NCBI GenBank assembly: GCA_023428135.1
Contig: JAEYZG010000050.1
Coordinates: 20,808-84,807, forward strand
Source: Bacteroidota bacterium
GTDB lineage: Bacteria; Bacteroidota; Bacteroidia; Cytophagales; Cytophagaceae
DNA: 64,000 nt
Direction of reading: 5' to 3'
The first letter of the stretch is position 1; each line of letters opens with the position of its first letter. Positions 1 through 7,695 of the stretch are shown here, piece by piece. Position numbers and translations under genes: made by a program. The notes under the pieces are model-generated. The model was not told where the DNA came from and did not search any database. It saw only the letters and a list, made by a program, of their open reading frames with translations.

Positions 1-404
1 CTTTCAAGTGTTTCAAGGTTTATACTGTTAAGCCCAGCTAATATAGTCTGGTGATGAGGTGCATAATACCGTGGTGCAATATCCGAAACAACTAGTTTTC
101 TAACCAACTCAGGATATTTGTGAGCAAGTTTCATACTAGCCTTACCTCCCATTGAGTGGCCTACTATCAGAGCATTCTTAATGGAATGATCTTCCATGAA
201 TTCTTTGACATCATCTGCAATTACATCATAATTCATTACGTCACTCCAAGGTGAATTACCGTGGTTTCGTTCATCTATAACAAATACATGATATTTTTTT
301 GCCAATTCTTTAGCTACAGAATATAAATTGTCAGAGGATCCAAATAATCCATGTAGCAGAATTAAAGGCATCCCTGATCCCAGGTCTTTATAATATAATT
401 TCAT
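1..404 (-). CDS. Alpha/beta hydrolase, partial (C-terminus outside window)
   Basis: This gene runs off the left edge; about 134 N-terminal residues are visible, read from an ATG at 404. They show an alpha/beta hydrolase fold: the oxyanion-hole motif LLHGLFGSSDN at residues 16-26, the strand-turn DERNHGNS near residue 44, and the nucleophile elbow GHSMGG with Ser84. This combination resembles the YbfF-type esterases, but the acid and histidine of the triad lie outside the window, so the substrate cannot be judged. The start lies only three bases after the stop of pdxJ on the same strand, so the two genes are very probably co-transcribed. The alternative of a haloperoxidase-like or thioester hydrolase cannot be excluded. 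Confidence 0.85.
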   Translation of the reverse strand, partial: MKLYYKDLGSGMPLILLHGLFGSSDNLYSVAKELAKKYHVFVIDERNHGNSPWSDVMNYDVIADDVKEFMEDHSIKNALIVGHSMGGKASMKLAHKYPELVRKLVVSDIAPRYYAPHHQTILAGLNSINLETLE

Positions 405-407
405 CTT

Positions 408-1121
408 CTAATTTAATTCTTTAAGATACATTTGGATAGTATTCTCGAGTCCAAAATAAAGTGCATCGCAAATGAGTGCATGTCCTATTGATACTTCATC
501 AAGGTTAGAGATATTGTCTTTAAGATATTTTAAATTTTTAAGATCTAGATCATGTCCTGCATTAAGTCCTAAGCCAAGTGAAGCAGCTTTCTTAGCTGCA
601 ACTATATATTCGGAGATAGCTTTTGCCTTGTCTGCAGAAAAGTCTTTTGCATATGGTTCAGTATAAAGTTCTACTCTGTCTGCTCCGGCTTCCGCAGCTC
701 CTTCAACCATTTGTTCTACAGGATCTACAAAGAGACTTACTCTTATACCGCATTCTTTAAAATCTCGAATTATATCTTTTAAAAAATCTTTATATTTTAT
801 TGTATTCCAGCCCGCATTACTTGTTATAGCTCCTGGAGGGTCAGGCACAAGGGTTACCTGGTGGGGCTTTATTTCCTTTACAAGATCAATAAATTTTCCT
901 TCAGGATTGCCTTCAATATTAAATTCTGTTTTAATCACCTCCTTTAAAGCATAAACATCTGCATATTTGATATGTCTTTCGTCTGGTCGTGGGTGAACTG
1001 TTATTCCTTGAGCCCCAAATCTTTCACAATCCAATGCCACTCGAATCAAATCAGGATTGTTACCTCCTCTGGAATTCCTCAATGTGGCTATTTTATTTAC
1101 ATTTACACTTAAACGGGTCAT
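408..1121 (-). CDS. pdxJ: Pyridoxine 5'-phosphate synthase
   Basis: PdxJ condenses 1-deoxy-D-xylulose 5-phosphate with 3-amino-2-oxopropyl phosphate to give pyridoxine 5'-phosphate, the last ring-forming step of the DXP-dependent vitamin B6 pathway in the cytoplasm. The 237-residue length is normal for this TIM-barrel family. Visible family signatures are VNVNKIATLRNSRG at the N-terminus, the phosphate/active-site loop VHPRPDERHI near residue 42, NIEGNP near residue 68, VPDPPGAITS near 92, and the C-terminal SIGHALICDALYFG. The ATG at 1121 is the natural start. The gene is followed three bases later by an alpha/beta hydrolase and is divergent from yqeY, with only 77 bases between them for both promoters. 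Confidence 0.96.
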   Translation of the reverse strand: MTRLSVNVNKIATLRNSRGGNNPDLIRVALDCERFGAQGITVHPRPDERHIKYADVYALKEVIKTEFNIEGNPEGKFIDLVKEIKPHQVTLVPDPPGAITSNAGWNTIKYKDFLKDIIRDFKECGIRVSLFVDPVEQMVEGAAEAGADRVELYTEPYAKDFSADKAKAISEYIVAAKKAASLGLGLNAGHDLDLKNLKYLKDNISNLDEVSIGHALICDALYFGLENTIQMYLKELN

Positions 1122-1152
1122 TGTTTTTTCTTTTTCTGAAAAATAATTTGAC

Positions 1153-1160
1153 TATTTTTG
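1153..1160 (+). promoter_or_regulatory. Candidate -7 box upstream of yqeY-cvpA-pabA
   Basis: TATTTTTG matches the Bacteroidota -7 consensus TAnnTTTG exactly and lies 38 bases before the yqeY ATG. No clean TTTG -33 box is seen at 19-21 bases upstream, only a T-rich tract, so this is a tentative call. Confidence 0.4.
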
Positions 1161-1198
1161 AAGACAAATAAATCCAATATTCTATTAAATTTCAAAAG

Positions 1199-1651
1199 AT
1201 GAGTTTAAAAGAAAAAATCGATGCTGATATAAAATCAGCAATGCTTGCAAAAAACAAAGATGAATTGCGTGCATTAAGAAGTATAAAATCTCTTATTTTA
1301 CTTGCAGAAACTGATAAAGGCGCTCAAGGTGAGGTTTCTGCAGATGCTGAAATTAAGCTTTTGACAAAGGCTGCCAAACAAAGAAAAGAGTCAGCTGAAG
1401 TTTATGCAGGACAGGGGCGGGCAGATTTAGAGAAAATTGAGCTTGATGAATTAGCAGTAATTGAGAAATATTTGCCTAAGCAGCTTTCTGAAGAGGAAGT
1501 AGCAGCAAAACTTAAAGAAATAATAGCTGAAGTTGGTGCTAAAGGTCCTGGCGATATGGGAAAAGTTATGGGTGCTGCAACCAAAGCATTTGCAGGAACA
1601 GCAGATAATAAGGTTGTTTCAGCATTAGTTAAATCATTGTTGAGTCAATAG
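1199..1651 (+). CDS. GatB/YqeY domain protein
   Basis: A 150-residue protein of the YqeY family, which resembles the C-terminal tail domain of the GatB subunit of tRNA-dependent amidotransferases. Seen here are the typical N-terminal MSLKEKIDADIKSAMLAKN helix, the SIKSLILLAETDKG segment, the KQRKESAEVYAGQGR stretch and the C-terminal GDMGKVMGAATKAFAGTADNK motif. The length is that of the stand-alone family. Its exact biochemical role is not settled in the literature; a tRNA-interacting function is inferred from the GatB similarity. It begins a tightly spaced plus-strand group: cvpA starts seven bases after its stop. Confidence 0.93.
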   Translation: MSLKEKIDADIKSAMLAKNKDELRALRSIKSLILLAETDKGAQGEVSADAEIKLLTKAAKQRKESAEVYAGQGRADLEKIELDELAVIEKYLPKQLSEEEVAAKLKEIIAEVGAKGPGDMGKVMGAATKAFAGTADNKVVSALVKSLLSQ

Positions 1652-1658
1652 AGGTAAA

Positions 1659-2189
1659 GTGGAAATCTTTGATATAGTAATTATTCTGATTCTGGCACTT
1701 GGAGGATATGCAGGATATAAAAAAGGACTGTTGTTGGAAATAGTTACTTTTCTTGCGTTTATAATCGCAGTGTTGTCTGCATTTAAACTTCTCCAAGAAG
1801 GAATGAATTGGATGCAACCATATATGAAAGATTTCCCTCAAATGCTTCCTTATGTTACATTCACATTAATCTTTTTGTTGGTTTTTATCGGAATATACTT
1901 TTTTGGAAAATTCTTAAAATCAATATTAGATTATACTCTGCTTGGGATATTTGATAGTGCAGCAGGGGCATTTATAGGTGTTTTGAAAACAGCATTCATA
2001 ATTAGTCTGTTTATTTGGCTGACAAGTGCTGCTAAGCTAGAGTTTATTTCCCAATATGGGCAAAATTCATTTGCTTATCCTGTGCTAGCTTCTTTTGCTC
2101 CAAATGCGATCCATTTCGTAAGCTATATAATACCCTTTCAGGATATTTTTCCAGCTTTGAAGAAGATACTTGAAAATCAAAAGGCTTGA
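1659..2189 (+). CDS. CvpA family membrane protein
   Basis: A 176-residue integral membrane protein with four hydrophobic segments (about residues 3-17, 24-43, 62-83 and 103-120). The pattern GGYAGYKKGLLLEIVTFLAF near the N-terminus is the CvpA family signature. CvpA was named for its need in colicin V production in E. coli, and family members are generally linked to envelope homeostasis; the molecular function is not established. The start is GTG at 1659, seven bases after yqeY. The stop codon at 2187-2189 overlaps the TTG start of the next gene, which suggests translational coupling. Confidence 0.88.
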   Translation: MEIFDIVIILILALGGYAGYKKGLLLEIVTFLAFIIAVLSAFKLLQEGMNWMQPYMKDFPQMLPYVTFTLIFLLVFIGIYFFGKFLKSILDYTLLGIFDSAAGAFIGVLKTAFIISLFIWLTSAAKLEFISQYGQNSFAYPVLASFAPNAIHFVSYIIPFQDIFPALKKILENQKA

Positions 2190-2758
2190 TAGGACTCATT
2201 GATAATTTAGATTCATATACATATAATCTTCTTCATCTTTTTCAAAAGCAGGGTGTAGTATGTAAATGCATGCGGATAGATGAAATTGAAGATCTTGAAG
2301 TTCTGAATTCTTTCTCAGGTATTGTCATATCACCCGGTCCTGGAAATCCCCAAAATCAACAACTACTTCTATCTATCATTGAAAAATACTGGAAGCTAAA
2401 ACCATTATTGGGTATATGTCTTGGTCATCAGGCAATCGGATACTTTTTTGGAGCACAAATAATTAAAATGGAAAAGCCAATGCATGGTAAGATTTCATTA
2501 ATAAAAGTGGAAGATAAGGATAGAGTATTTGAAAATATTGATGATGAGTTTAATGTAGTTCGATACCATTCTTTAATTCTGGGAAAATTACCACCCACGC
2601 TTAAAGTTTTGGCTGAATCAAAAAATAAAGAAATTATGGCAATAGGTCATAAAAATTACCCAATTTATGGATTACAGTTTCATCCGGAGGCAGTTTTATC
2701 TGAAAATGGTGAAAAAATTATTAAAAACTGGCTTAGTTTATCCTTTACGATAAAGTAA
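2186..2758 (+). CDS. Anthranilate/aminodeoxychorismate synthase glutaminase subunit (PabA/TrpG type)
   Basis: A class I glutamine amidotransferase that hydrolyses glutamine and passes ammonia to a chorismate-using partner (PabB for folate, or TrpE for tryptophan). Features seen: DNLDSYTYNL near the N-terminus, the ISPGPGNP oxyanion strand (residues 49-56), the nucleophile Cys78 in LGICLGHQ, and the His166/Glu168 pair in FHPEAV. The 190-residue length is that of the free-standing subunit. The start is TTG at 2186, overlapping the cvpA stop by the pattern TTGA. No pabB, trpE or other folate or tryptophan gene lies nearby, so which pathway it serves, perhaps both, cannot be decided from the window. 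Confidence 0.92.
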   Translation: MIGLIDNLDSYTYNLLHLFQKQGVVCKCMRIDEIEDLEVLNSFSGIVISPGPGNPQNQQLLLSIIEKYWKLKPLLGICLGHQAIGYFFGAQIIKMEKPMHGKISLIKVEDKDRVFENIDDEFNVVRYHSLILGKLPPTLKVLAESKNKEIMAIGHKNYPIYGLQFHPEAVLSENGEKIIKNWLSLSFTIK

Positions 2759-2810
2759 TATTTCAAACTTTGTTTTAATTTGCACGTTAATAAAATTACA
2801 TCTTCACATT

Positions 2811-3569
2811 ATGACTTTTACAGTTAAGCAAGAAAAAGAATTCAAATATATTGATGAAGGAAAAGGCGAAGTTCTTTTACTGCTACATGGGCTTTTTGGA
2901 GCACTAAGCAATTGGGAGGGAGTAGTTAAAGAGTTTACATCAAACTACAGAGTCATAATTCCTCTAATGCCTATTTATGAAATGCCTGTTAGGTCTGCAA
3001 GTGTCGAAGGTTTGGTGACTTTTATAGAAAAGTTTGTCAGCTTCAAACAGTTAAGTGATTTGACTCTACTGGGTAATTCGCTTGGAGGCCATGTAGGGCT
3101 TGATTATACTTTAAAGAATTCATCAAAAGTTAAGAGGTTGGTTTTAACTGGAAGTTCTGGATTGTTTGAAAATGGAATGGGTGGATCTTATCCTAAAAGG
3201 GGAAGTTATGAGTATGTAAAAGAGAGGGTTGGCTATACATTTTATAATCCTGCTACCGCAACAGAAGAGCTTATAAAGGAAGTTTTTGATATAACGAAAA
3301 GTATTCCAAAATGTATGAATATTGTAGCTTTGGCAAAATCTGCACAAAGGCACAATATGGCTAAAGAAGTACCGAATATTAAAATTCCGACGCTGTTAAT
3401 TTGGGGACTTAATGATACAATAACACCACCATTTGTCGCTCACGAATTTAACAGGTTAATTAAGAATTCTGAATTACGGTTTATAGACAAATGCGGACAT
3501 GCTCCAATGATGGAAAATCCTGAAAAGTTTAATGCTTTTGTTCACAAATTCCTGGAGTCTACTGTATGA
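2811..3569 (+). CDS. Alpha/beta hydrolase
   Basis: A 252-residue cytoplasmic alpha/beta hydrolase without signal peptide. The oxyanion-hole motif LLLHGLFG (residues 23-30), the nucleophile elbow GNSLGG with Ser90, the acid in WGLNDTITPP and the catalytic His in CGHAPMMENP form a complete triad. The central region NRVIIPLMPIYEMPV lacks the usual GxSxxP-type loop of epoxide hydrolases, and the substrate is unknown. The ATG at 2811 follows a 52-base gap after the amidotransferase gene. Its stop overlaps the ATG of the downstream CBS gene (ATGA), so the two are probably translated together. It is not closely similar to the truncated hydrolase at 1-404. Confidence 0.88.
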   Translation: MTFTVKQEKEFKYIDEGKGEVLLLLHGLFGALSNWEGVVKEFTSNYRVIIPLMPIYEMPVRSASVEGLVTFIEKFVSFKQLSDLTLLGNSLGGHVGLDYTLKNSSKVKRLVLTGSSGLFENGMGGSYPKRGSYEYVKERVGYTFYNPATATEELIKEVFDITKSIPKCMNIVALAKSAQRHNMAKEVPNIKIPTLLIWGLNDTITPPFVAHEFNRLIKNSELRFIDKCGHAPMMENPEKFNAFVHKFLESTV

Positions 3570-4231
3570 TTGCCGAAGAACTTATAAACCAGATGATTCC
3601 TCCATTGAAAGTATCTGATTCAGCAGAGAAAGCAAAAAAATGGATGGAAGAATTAAGGTTAACCCAATTGCCTGTTGTTGAGAATAATAATTTTTTAGGA
3701 CTTCTTGAAGAGCAGGCATTGTATGAAAAGAATGATTTTTCTGGACCGATTTCAAACATCAGATTAGTTAATAAAGAATTAGTTGTAAAGCCTACATCTC
3801 ATTTTTATGATGTCATAAAGTTGGCATCTAAAAACAAATTACAGATTGTCCCTGTAGTTAGTGATGATTCAAAATTTGTAGGAGTTATTTCTGTAAATGA
3901 AACTTCATTTGCAATGGCTCAGATGTTTGCAACACAGGGGCCTGGAGGCATTATTGTACTTTCTATGCAGGATAAAGATTATTCCTTGTCTCAGATAAGT
4001 AGGTTAGTAGAAGCGAACGATTCAAAGATTTTAAGTTCATTTGTTTCTAATGACGAACTGGATCCGAATAAAATAAAACTAACTCTCAAATTAAACAGAA
4101 CAGACCTTACAAGAATTGTTGCGACTTTTGAAAGGTATGATTATAAAATAATTGCTAATTTTCAGGAGAATGAACTGACAAGTCACGATAAAGAAAGACT
4201 TGATTTATTGTTTAAGTATCTGAATATTTAG
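3566..4231 (+). CDS. CBS domain protein with ACT-like C-terminus
   Basis: A soluble 221-residue protein with two CBS motifs. The first covers about residues 8-60 (LRLTQLPVVENNNFLGLLEE), the second about 75-125 (NKLQIVPVVSDDSKFVGVIS). The remaining 90 residues, starting GGIIVLSMQDKDYSLSQISR, look like an ACT-type regulatory fold, an arrangement known from AcuB-like proteins. CBS pairs usually bind adenine nucleotides, so an energy or nucleotide-sensing role is inferred, not shown. It overlaps the preceding hydrolase by four bases and ends two bases before nadK. In Bacteroidota a gene of this type commonly precedes nadK, hinting at a functional link to NAD(P) metabolism. Confidence 0.88.
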   Translation: MIAEELINQMIPPLKVSDSAEKAKKWMEELRLTQLPVVENNNFLGLLEEQALYEKNDFSGPISNIRLVNKELVVKPTSHFYDVIKLASKNKLQIVPVVSDDSKFVGVISVNETSFAMAQMFATQGPGGIIVLSMQDKDYSLSQISRLVEANDSKILSSFVSNDELDPNKIKLTLKLNRTDLTRIVATFERYDYKIIANFQENELTSHDKERLDLLFKYLNI

Positions 4232-4232
4232 A

Positions 4233-5108
4233 ATGAAAATTGCAATTCACGGGAGAACTTTTAATAATGACGCTATTCCTTATATCCAGGAAATGTTTGA
4301 TACTCTTAAATCAAGGGAATCTGAAATCCTGGTTTATAAGAATTTTTCAGTGTTTCTTGATAAAGTAGGAATTAAATATAGTACTGCCAATATTTATAGC
4401 CACCACGAGGAGTTAGAAAATACTGATTTCTTATTTAGTATTGGAGGCGATGGCACCTTTTTGGAATCCGTCTCATTTGCAGGACCTCAACAAATTCCAC
4501 TTCTTGGAATCAATACCGGTCGTTTGGGCTTTTTAGCAACAACTCCCCGTGAAAAAATCTTACAGGCAATAGATTCAATTTATAAACATACTTATAAATT
4601 CGAGGAAAGGACATTGATTCATTTGGATTCTGATATTGATTTGTTTAACGGTGTTAATTTTGCTCTAAACGAATTCGCCATCTTGAAGAGAGATATCTCA
4701 TCCATGATAGTAGTACACACCTATATAAATGGTGAATATTTAAACTCTTATTGGGCAGACGGACTAATTATATCAACTCCAACTGGTTCTACCGGTTATT
4801 CTCTTAGTTGTGGGGGACCTTTAGTTATGCCAAGCACAAACAATTTTATCATTTCTCCGGTTAGTCCACATAATCTTAATGTAAGGCCAATGATTGTTCC
4901 GGATAGCAGTATACTTTCATTTGAAATAGAGGCTAGGAATAAAAATTTTCTTATTTCGCTTGATTCCAGGTCTAAATCCGTACCTGTTAGGACCAAATTA
5001 ACTGTTAGAAGAGAAAAGTTTAAAGCAAAAATCGTTGAACTAGAAGGTTATAACTATTTTCAGACACTTAGAAATAAGCTAAACTGGGGTTTAGATTTAA
5101 GGAATTAA
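4233..5108 (+). CDS. nadK: NAD kinase
   Basis: NadK phosphorylates NAD to NADP with ATP or polyphosphate in the cytoplasm. The 291-residue protein carries all family signatures: GGDGTFLESV near residue 73 with the catalytic Asp, INTGRLGFLA near 94, the substrate loop ALNEFAIL near 143, and the glycine-rich STPTGSTGYSLSCGGP near 182. It begins at an ATG two bases after the CBS gene. The stop is followed by 110 bases of AT-rich sequence before the DUF6089 genes. No unusual feature. Confidence 0.97.
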   Translation: MKIAIHGRTFNNDAIPYIQEMFDTLKSRESEILVYKNFSVFLDKVGIKYSTANIYSHHEELENTDFLFSIGGDGTFLESVSFAGPQQIPLLGINTGRLGFLATTPREKILQAIDSIYKHTYKFEERTLIHLDSDIDLFNGVNFALNEFAILKRDISSMIVVHTYINGEYLNSYWADGLIISTPTGSTGYSLSCGGPLVMPSTNNFIISPVSPHNLNVRPMIVPDSSILSFEIEARNKNFLISLDSRSKSVPVRTKLTVRREKFKAKIVELEGYNYFQTLRNKLNWGLDLRN

Positions 5109-5146
5109 TTTTTTCCTTTTAATAAGAAAAATTTGACTTTAATTGT

Positions 5147-5154
5147 TACCTTAG
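5147..5154 (+). promoter_or_regulatory. Weak -7-like box before the DUF6089-bamA block
   Basis: TACCTTAG differs from TAnnTTTG at one base and is followed by GC, as common in Bacteroidota promoters. A TTTG lies at 5132-5135 but only 11 bases upstream, which is too close, so the -33 element is unclear. It would give a leader of about 60 bases before the ATG at 5219. Confidence 0.3.
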
Positions 5155-5218
5155 CGTAATAATCAGATTAATTTTACTTCTTGCAAGAAATTTATTGAGT
5201 TTTTAACTCTTATAGAAT

Positions 5219-6163
5219 ATGAAAAAGTTATTACAATTAGGACTTTTATTATTTTTAATTTCCTTTTTCGGAGAGGGATCATTAGCCCAAGAGTTCAACA
5301 AAAAAAATCGCTATTATAGTGTCGGTGTTACGCTTAATGCAATGAACTATGTCGGCGAGTTAGATCCAGGCCCAAGTTTTGTTAGACCAGGTATAAAACT
5401 AACAAGACCCAACTTTGGAGTTGAAGGACTTGCAAGGTTATATCCTAGACTTTCGTTGAGAGGAGCAATTTCTTACGGGAGAATAAAAGGAAGCGATCAT
5501 AAAAGTGCAAACTACACTGATAAAAACCTTTTCAGAAGAGCAAGAAATCTTTCAATGCGCAATGATATCCTTGAAGTTAAAGTTGATGCAGTTATTGATT
5601 TGATTGGACACAGAGGTAAATATGTAAGACGTGCTGATTTTACTCCTTATGGTTTCATCGGGCTTGCGTATTTTCATCATAATCCTAAAGCTCAAAGTCC
5701 TGATGCATTTGGGGGAAAATATGTGGCACTAAATAAATTGCAAACAGAAGGAAAATCTTATTCTTTAAATCAGATTGCAATTCCATTTGGGTTAGGAGTA
5801 AGATATAAATTGTCGAAACAGCTCGATCTTGCTTTTGAAATAGGATGGAGATATACATTTACAGATTATCTTGATGATGTGAGCGGTTATTATGTTGACA
5901 AAGGAGATCCTGAAACAGATCTTGCTGCAGCTATGGCCAATAGAACAATTGAGGGCGGAATTGCAAGAGATCCTCAGTTGTTTGCAAAACTTGGAGCCGA
6001 AGAAAGGTTACAATATGATACAAATGGTGAGTTGATTGGAATCAGGGGAGTATCAAATCCTGGAGATCAAAGAGGTGATAAAAATAAAGACTGGTACATC
6101 GTAACAGGTTTTCATTTGACCTACATCATTCCTCCAAGAGTTGTTTGTCCTAAATTTAGATAA
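5219..6163 (+). CDS. DUF6089 family outer membrane beta-barrel protein
   Basis: A 314-residue secreted protein. The first 24 residues form a signal peptide (Lys-Lys, long Leu-rich core, cleavage after SLAQ). The mature part has repeating aromatic/glycine-rich beta strands (RYYSVGVTLNAMNYVGEL, FGVEGLARLYPRLSLRGAIS, IPFGLGVRYKLSKQLDLAFE) and ends in a strand IVTGFHLTYIIPP, as expected of an outer membrane barrel. This matches the DUF6089 family, found in Bacteroidota next to uppS and bamA; the function is unknown. The next gene is a second copy of the same family. Asn/Asp-rich loops around residues 220-285 distinguish it from that paralogue, which lacks them. Confidence 0.85.
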   Translation: MKKLLQLGLLLFLISFFGEGSLAQEFNKKNRYYSVGVTLNAMNYVGELDPGPSFVRPGIKLTRPNFGVEGLARLYPRLSLRGAISYGRIKGSDHKSANYTDKNLFRRARNLSMRNDILEVKVDAVIDLIGHRGKYVRRADFTPYGFIGLAYFHHNPKAQSPDAFGGKYVALNKLQTEGKSYSLNQIAIPFGLGVRYKLSKQLDLAFEIGWRYTFTDYLDDVSGYYVDKGDPETDLAAAMANRTIEGGIARDPQLFAKLGAEERLQYDTNGELIGIRGVSNPGDQRGDKNKDWYIVTGFHLTYIIPPRVVCPKFR

Positions 6164-6167
6164 AACA

Positions 6168-6881
6168 TTGTATAGAAAAAAAAATCGAATAGCAGGAAGG
6201 TTTCTTTCTGCTATTTTTCTCTTTATAGGAGTTTCAATTGCTACAGTTAATGCTCAGGTTCATGAAATTGGATTAAGTGCAGGAGGTTTTAACTATACAG
6301 GAGAACTGGCTAGGAAATTTAACCCTTTGTTCTATCGTCCTGGAGGTGAGATATTTTACAGGATTAATTTTAGTCCGGTTGTTGCTTTAAGGGGAGCATT
6401 TAGCTTTGGAGGCATGTATGCCTCTGAAAAAAAATCAAAAGATGCAGTTGCAACTTATAGGAGTCAAGAGTTTAAAAATAATATAACAGAGGTATCTGCA
6501 ATGTTAGAATATAACTTCTTCAATTACAGAGCTCCCAAAGATTCCAGAAAGGCCCAAAATTCTTCAAGAATTACACCTTATTTCACTGGAGGAATCGCAT
6601 TTTTTAATACTCAGCAAGATCTTGGTATGGGAAATAAGTTTTTTAATATTGCTATTCCTCTTGGTTTAGGGTTCAAGTTTCAATTGACCGAACATTGGAA
6701 TCTAGGAGGAGAGTTTGTGGCAAGAAAAACATTTACAGATTACCTTGATGGGGTAAGGGAGGGAACTGTCAATTACCGCAGAACTGGGGATATTTTAAGA
6801 ACAGACTGGTATTATTATACTGGATTAACTGTAAGCTATACATTTTACAGCGTCAAATGTCCTGCTATTTATCATAAATAA
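6168..6881 (+). CDS. DUF6089 family outer membrane protein, second copy
   Basis: A shorter relative (about 237 residues) of the preceding protein, sharing NYTGELARKF versus NYVGELDPGP, FSPVVALRGAFSFG versus YPRLSLRGAISYG, and the closing FTDYLDGVREG versus FTDYLDDVSGY plus DWYYYTGLTVSYTF. No ATG exists near the signal peptide. A TTG at 6168, four bases after the upstream stop, gives a good signal peptide (basic YRKKNRIAGR, then a hydrophobic core ending ATVNAQ), so I prefer it; a TTG at 6141, overlapping the upstream gene by 22 bases, is the alternative. Tandem duplication followed by loss of one loop is the likely history. Function unknown, presumably envelope. Confidence 0.82.
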   Translation: MYRKKNRIAGRFLSAIFLFIGVSIATVNAQVHEIGLSAGGFNYTGELARKFNPLFYRPGGEIFYRINFSPVVALRGAFSFGGMYASEKKSKDAVATYRSQEFKNNITEVSAMLEYNFFNYRAPKDSRKAQNSSRITPYFTGGIAFFNTQQDLGMGNKFFNIAIPLGLGFKFQLTEHWNLGGEFVARKTFTDYLDGVREGTVNYRRTGDILRTDWYYYTGLTVSYTFYSVKCPAIYHK

Positions 6882-6913
6882 GTGTTTCATTTTTCAAAAG
6901 TCGAATCATTTTG

Positions 6914-6921
6914 TACCTTTG
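6914..6921 (+). promoter_or_regulatory. Promoter -7 box of uppS
   Basis: TACCTTTG followed by C is a perfect Bacteroidota -7 element, 25 bases before the uppS ATG. The -33 region has only T-rich sequence ending TTTTTC at 6890-6895. The box is also the left arm of an inverted repeat with CAAAGGTA at 6937-6944, see findings. Confidence 0.55.
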
Positions 6922-6945
6922 CCTTTCTCATTGGGCCAAAGGTAG

Positions 6946-7695
6946 ATGAACTTAACTGAACAAATTGATAAGACTAAAATTCCAGCTCATATTGCTATTA
7001 TTATGGATGGGAATGGCCGGTGGGCCAAGAAAAAAGGAGCAATAAGCAGAATTTTCGGTCATAAAAGCGCCATCACTTCTGTAAGAGAAGCAACCGAGGC
7101 CTGCGCAAAAATTGGAGTTAAGTATCTCACGCTTTATGCATTTTCCACAGAAAACTGGAATAGACCTAAAGAGGAAGTAGATGCACTTATGCAACTTCTG
7201 GTTTCAACAATCAAAGGAGAAGTAAAGCAGTTAAATCAAAATAACGTTCGCCTTTCTACTATCGGAAATTTTAAAGATCTGCCAAAGTCTTGTCAAAAGG
7301 AACTTTCAGATGCAATTAATGCTACTAAAAACAATACGGGACTTACTCTTACGTTAGCTCTGAGTTATAGTGGCCGATGGGATATTTTGGAAGCTACAAG
7401 GAAGCTTTTAGAGAAAGTCGAGAAAAACGAATTAAAGTCAAATGATCTCACATTGGAGATGATTTCGGATTCTGTTTCGACCGCAGGTGTTCCGGATCCA
7501 GAGTTAGTGATCAGGACCAGTGGTGAGTTTAGAGTGAGTAACTTTCTTTTATGGCAAATTGCATATTCAGAATTTTATATAACAGATATTTTATGGCCCG
7601 ACTTTAGAGAGGCCGATTTGTATAATGCAGTGCTTTCTTTTCAAAAGAGAGAAAGAAGATTTGGAATGATCAGCGAACAACTGAAGCAAGTTTAA
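6946..7695 (+). CDS. uppS: Isoprenyl transferase (undecaprenyl diphosphate synthase)
   Basis: UppS extends farnesyl diphosphate with eight isopentenyl units in cis to make undecaprenyl diphosphate, the lipid carrier for peptidoglycan and surface polysaccharides. The 249-residue protein shows the catalytic IIMDGNGRWAKKKG (Asp near residue 21), YAFSTENWNRP near 65, the conserved ALSYSGRWDI near 140 and the C-terminal DPELVIRTSGEFRVSNFLLW and LWPDF motifs of the cis-prenyltransferase family. One variation: the usual glycine after DILEA is ordinary. Its TAA overlaps the ATG of bamA (TAATG), indicating coupled expression of lipid-carrier synthesis and outer membrane assembly, an order common in this phylum. 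Confidence 0.97.
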   Translation: MNLTEQIDKTKIPAHIAIIMDGNGRWAKKKGAISRIFGHKSAITSVREATEACAKIGVKYLTLYAFSTENWNRPKEEVDALMQLLVSTIKGEVKQLNQNNVRLSTIGNFKDLPKSCQKELSDAINATKNNTGLTLTLALSYSGRWDILEATRKLLEKVEKNELKSNDLTLEMISDSVSTAGVPDPELVIRTSGEFRVSNFLLWQIAYSEFYITDILWPDFREADLYNAVLSFQKRERRFGMISEQLKQV

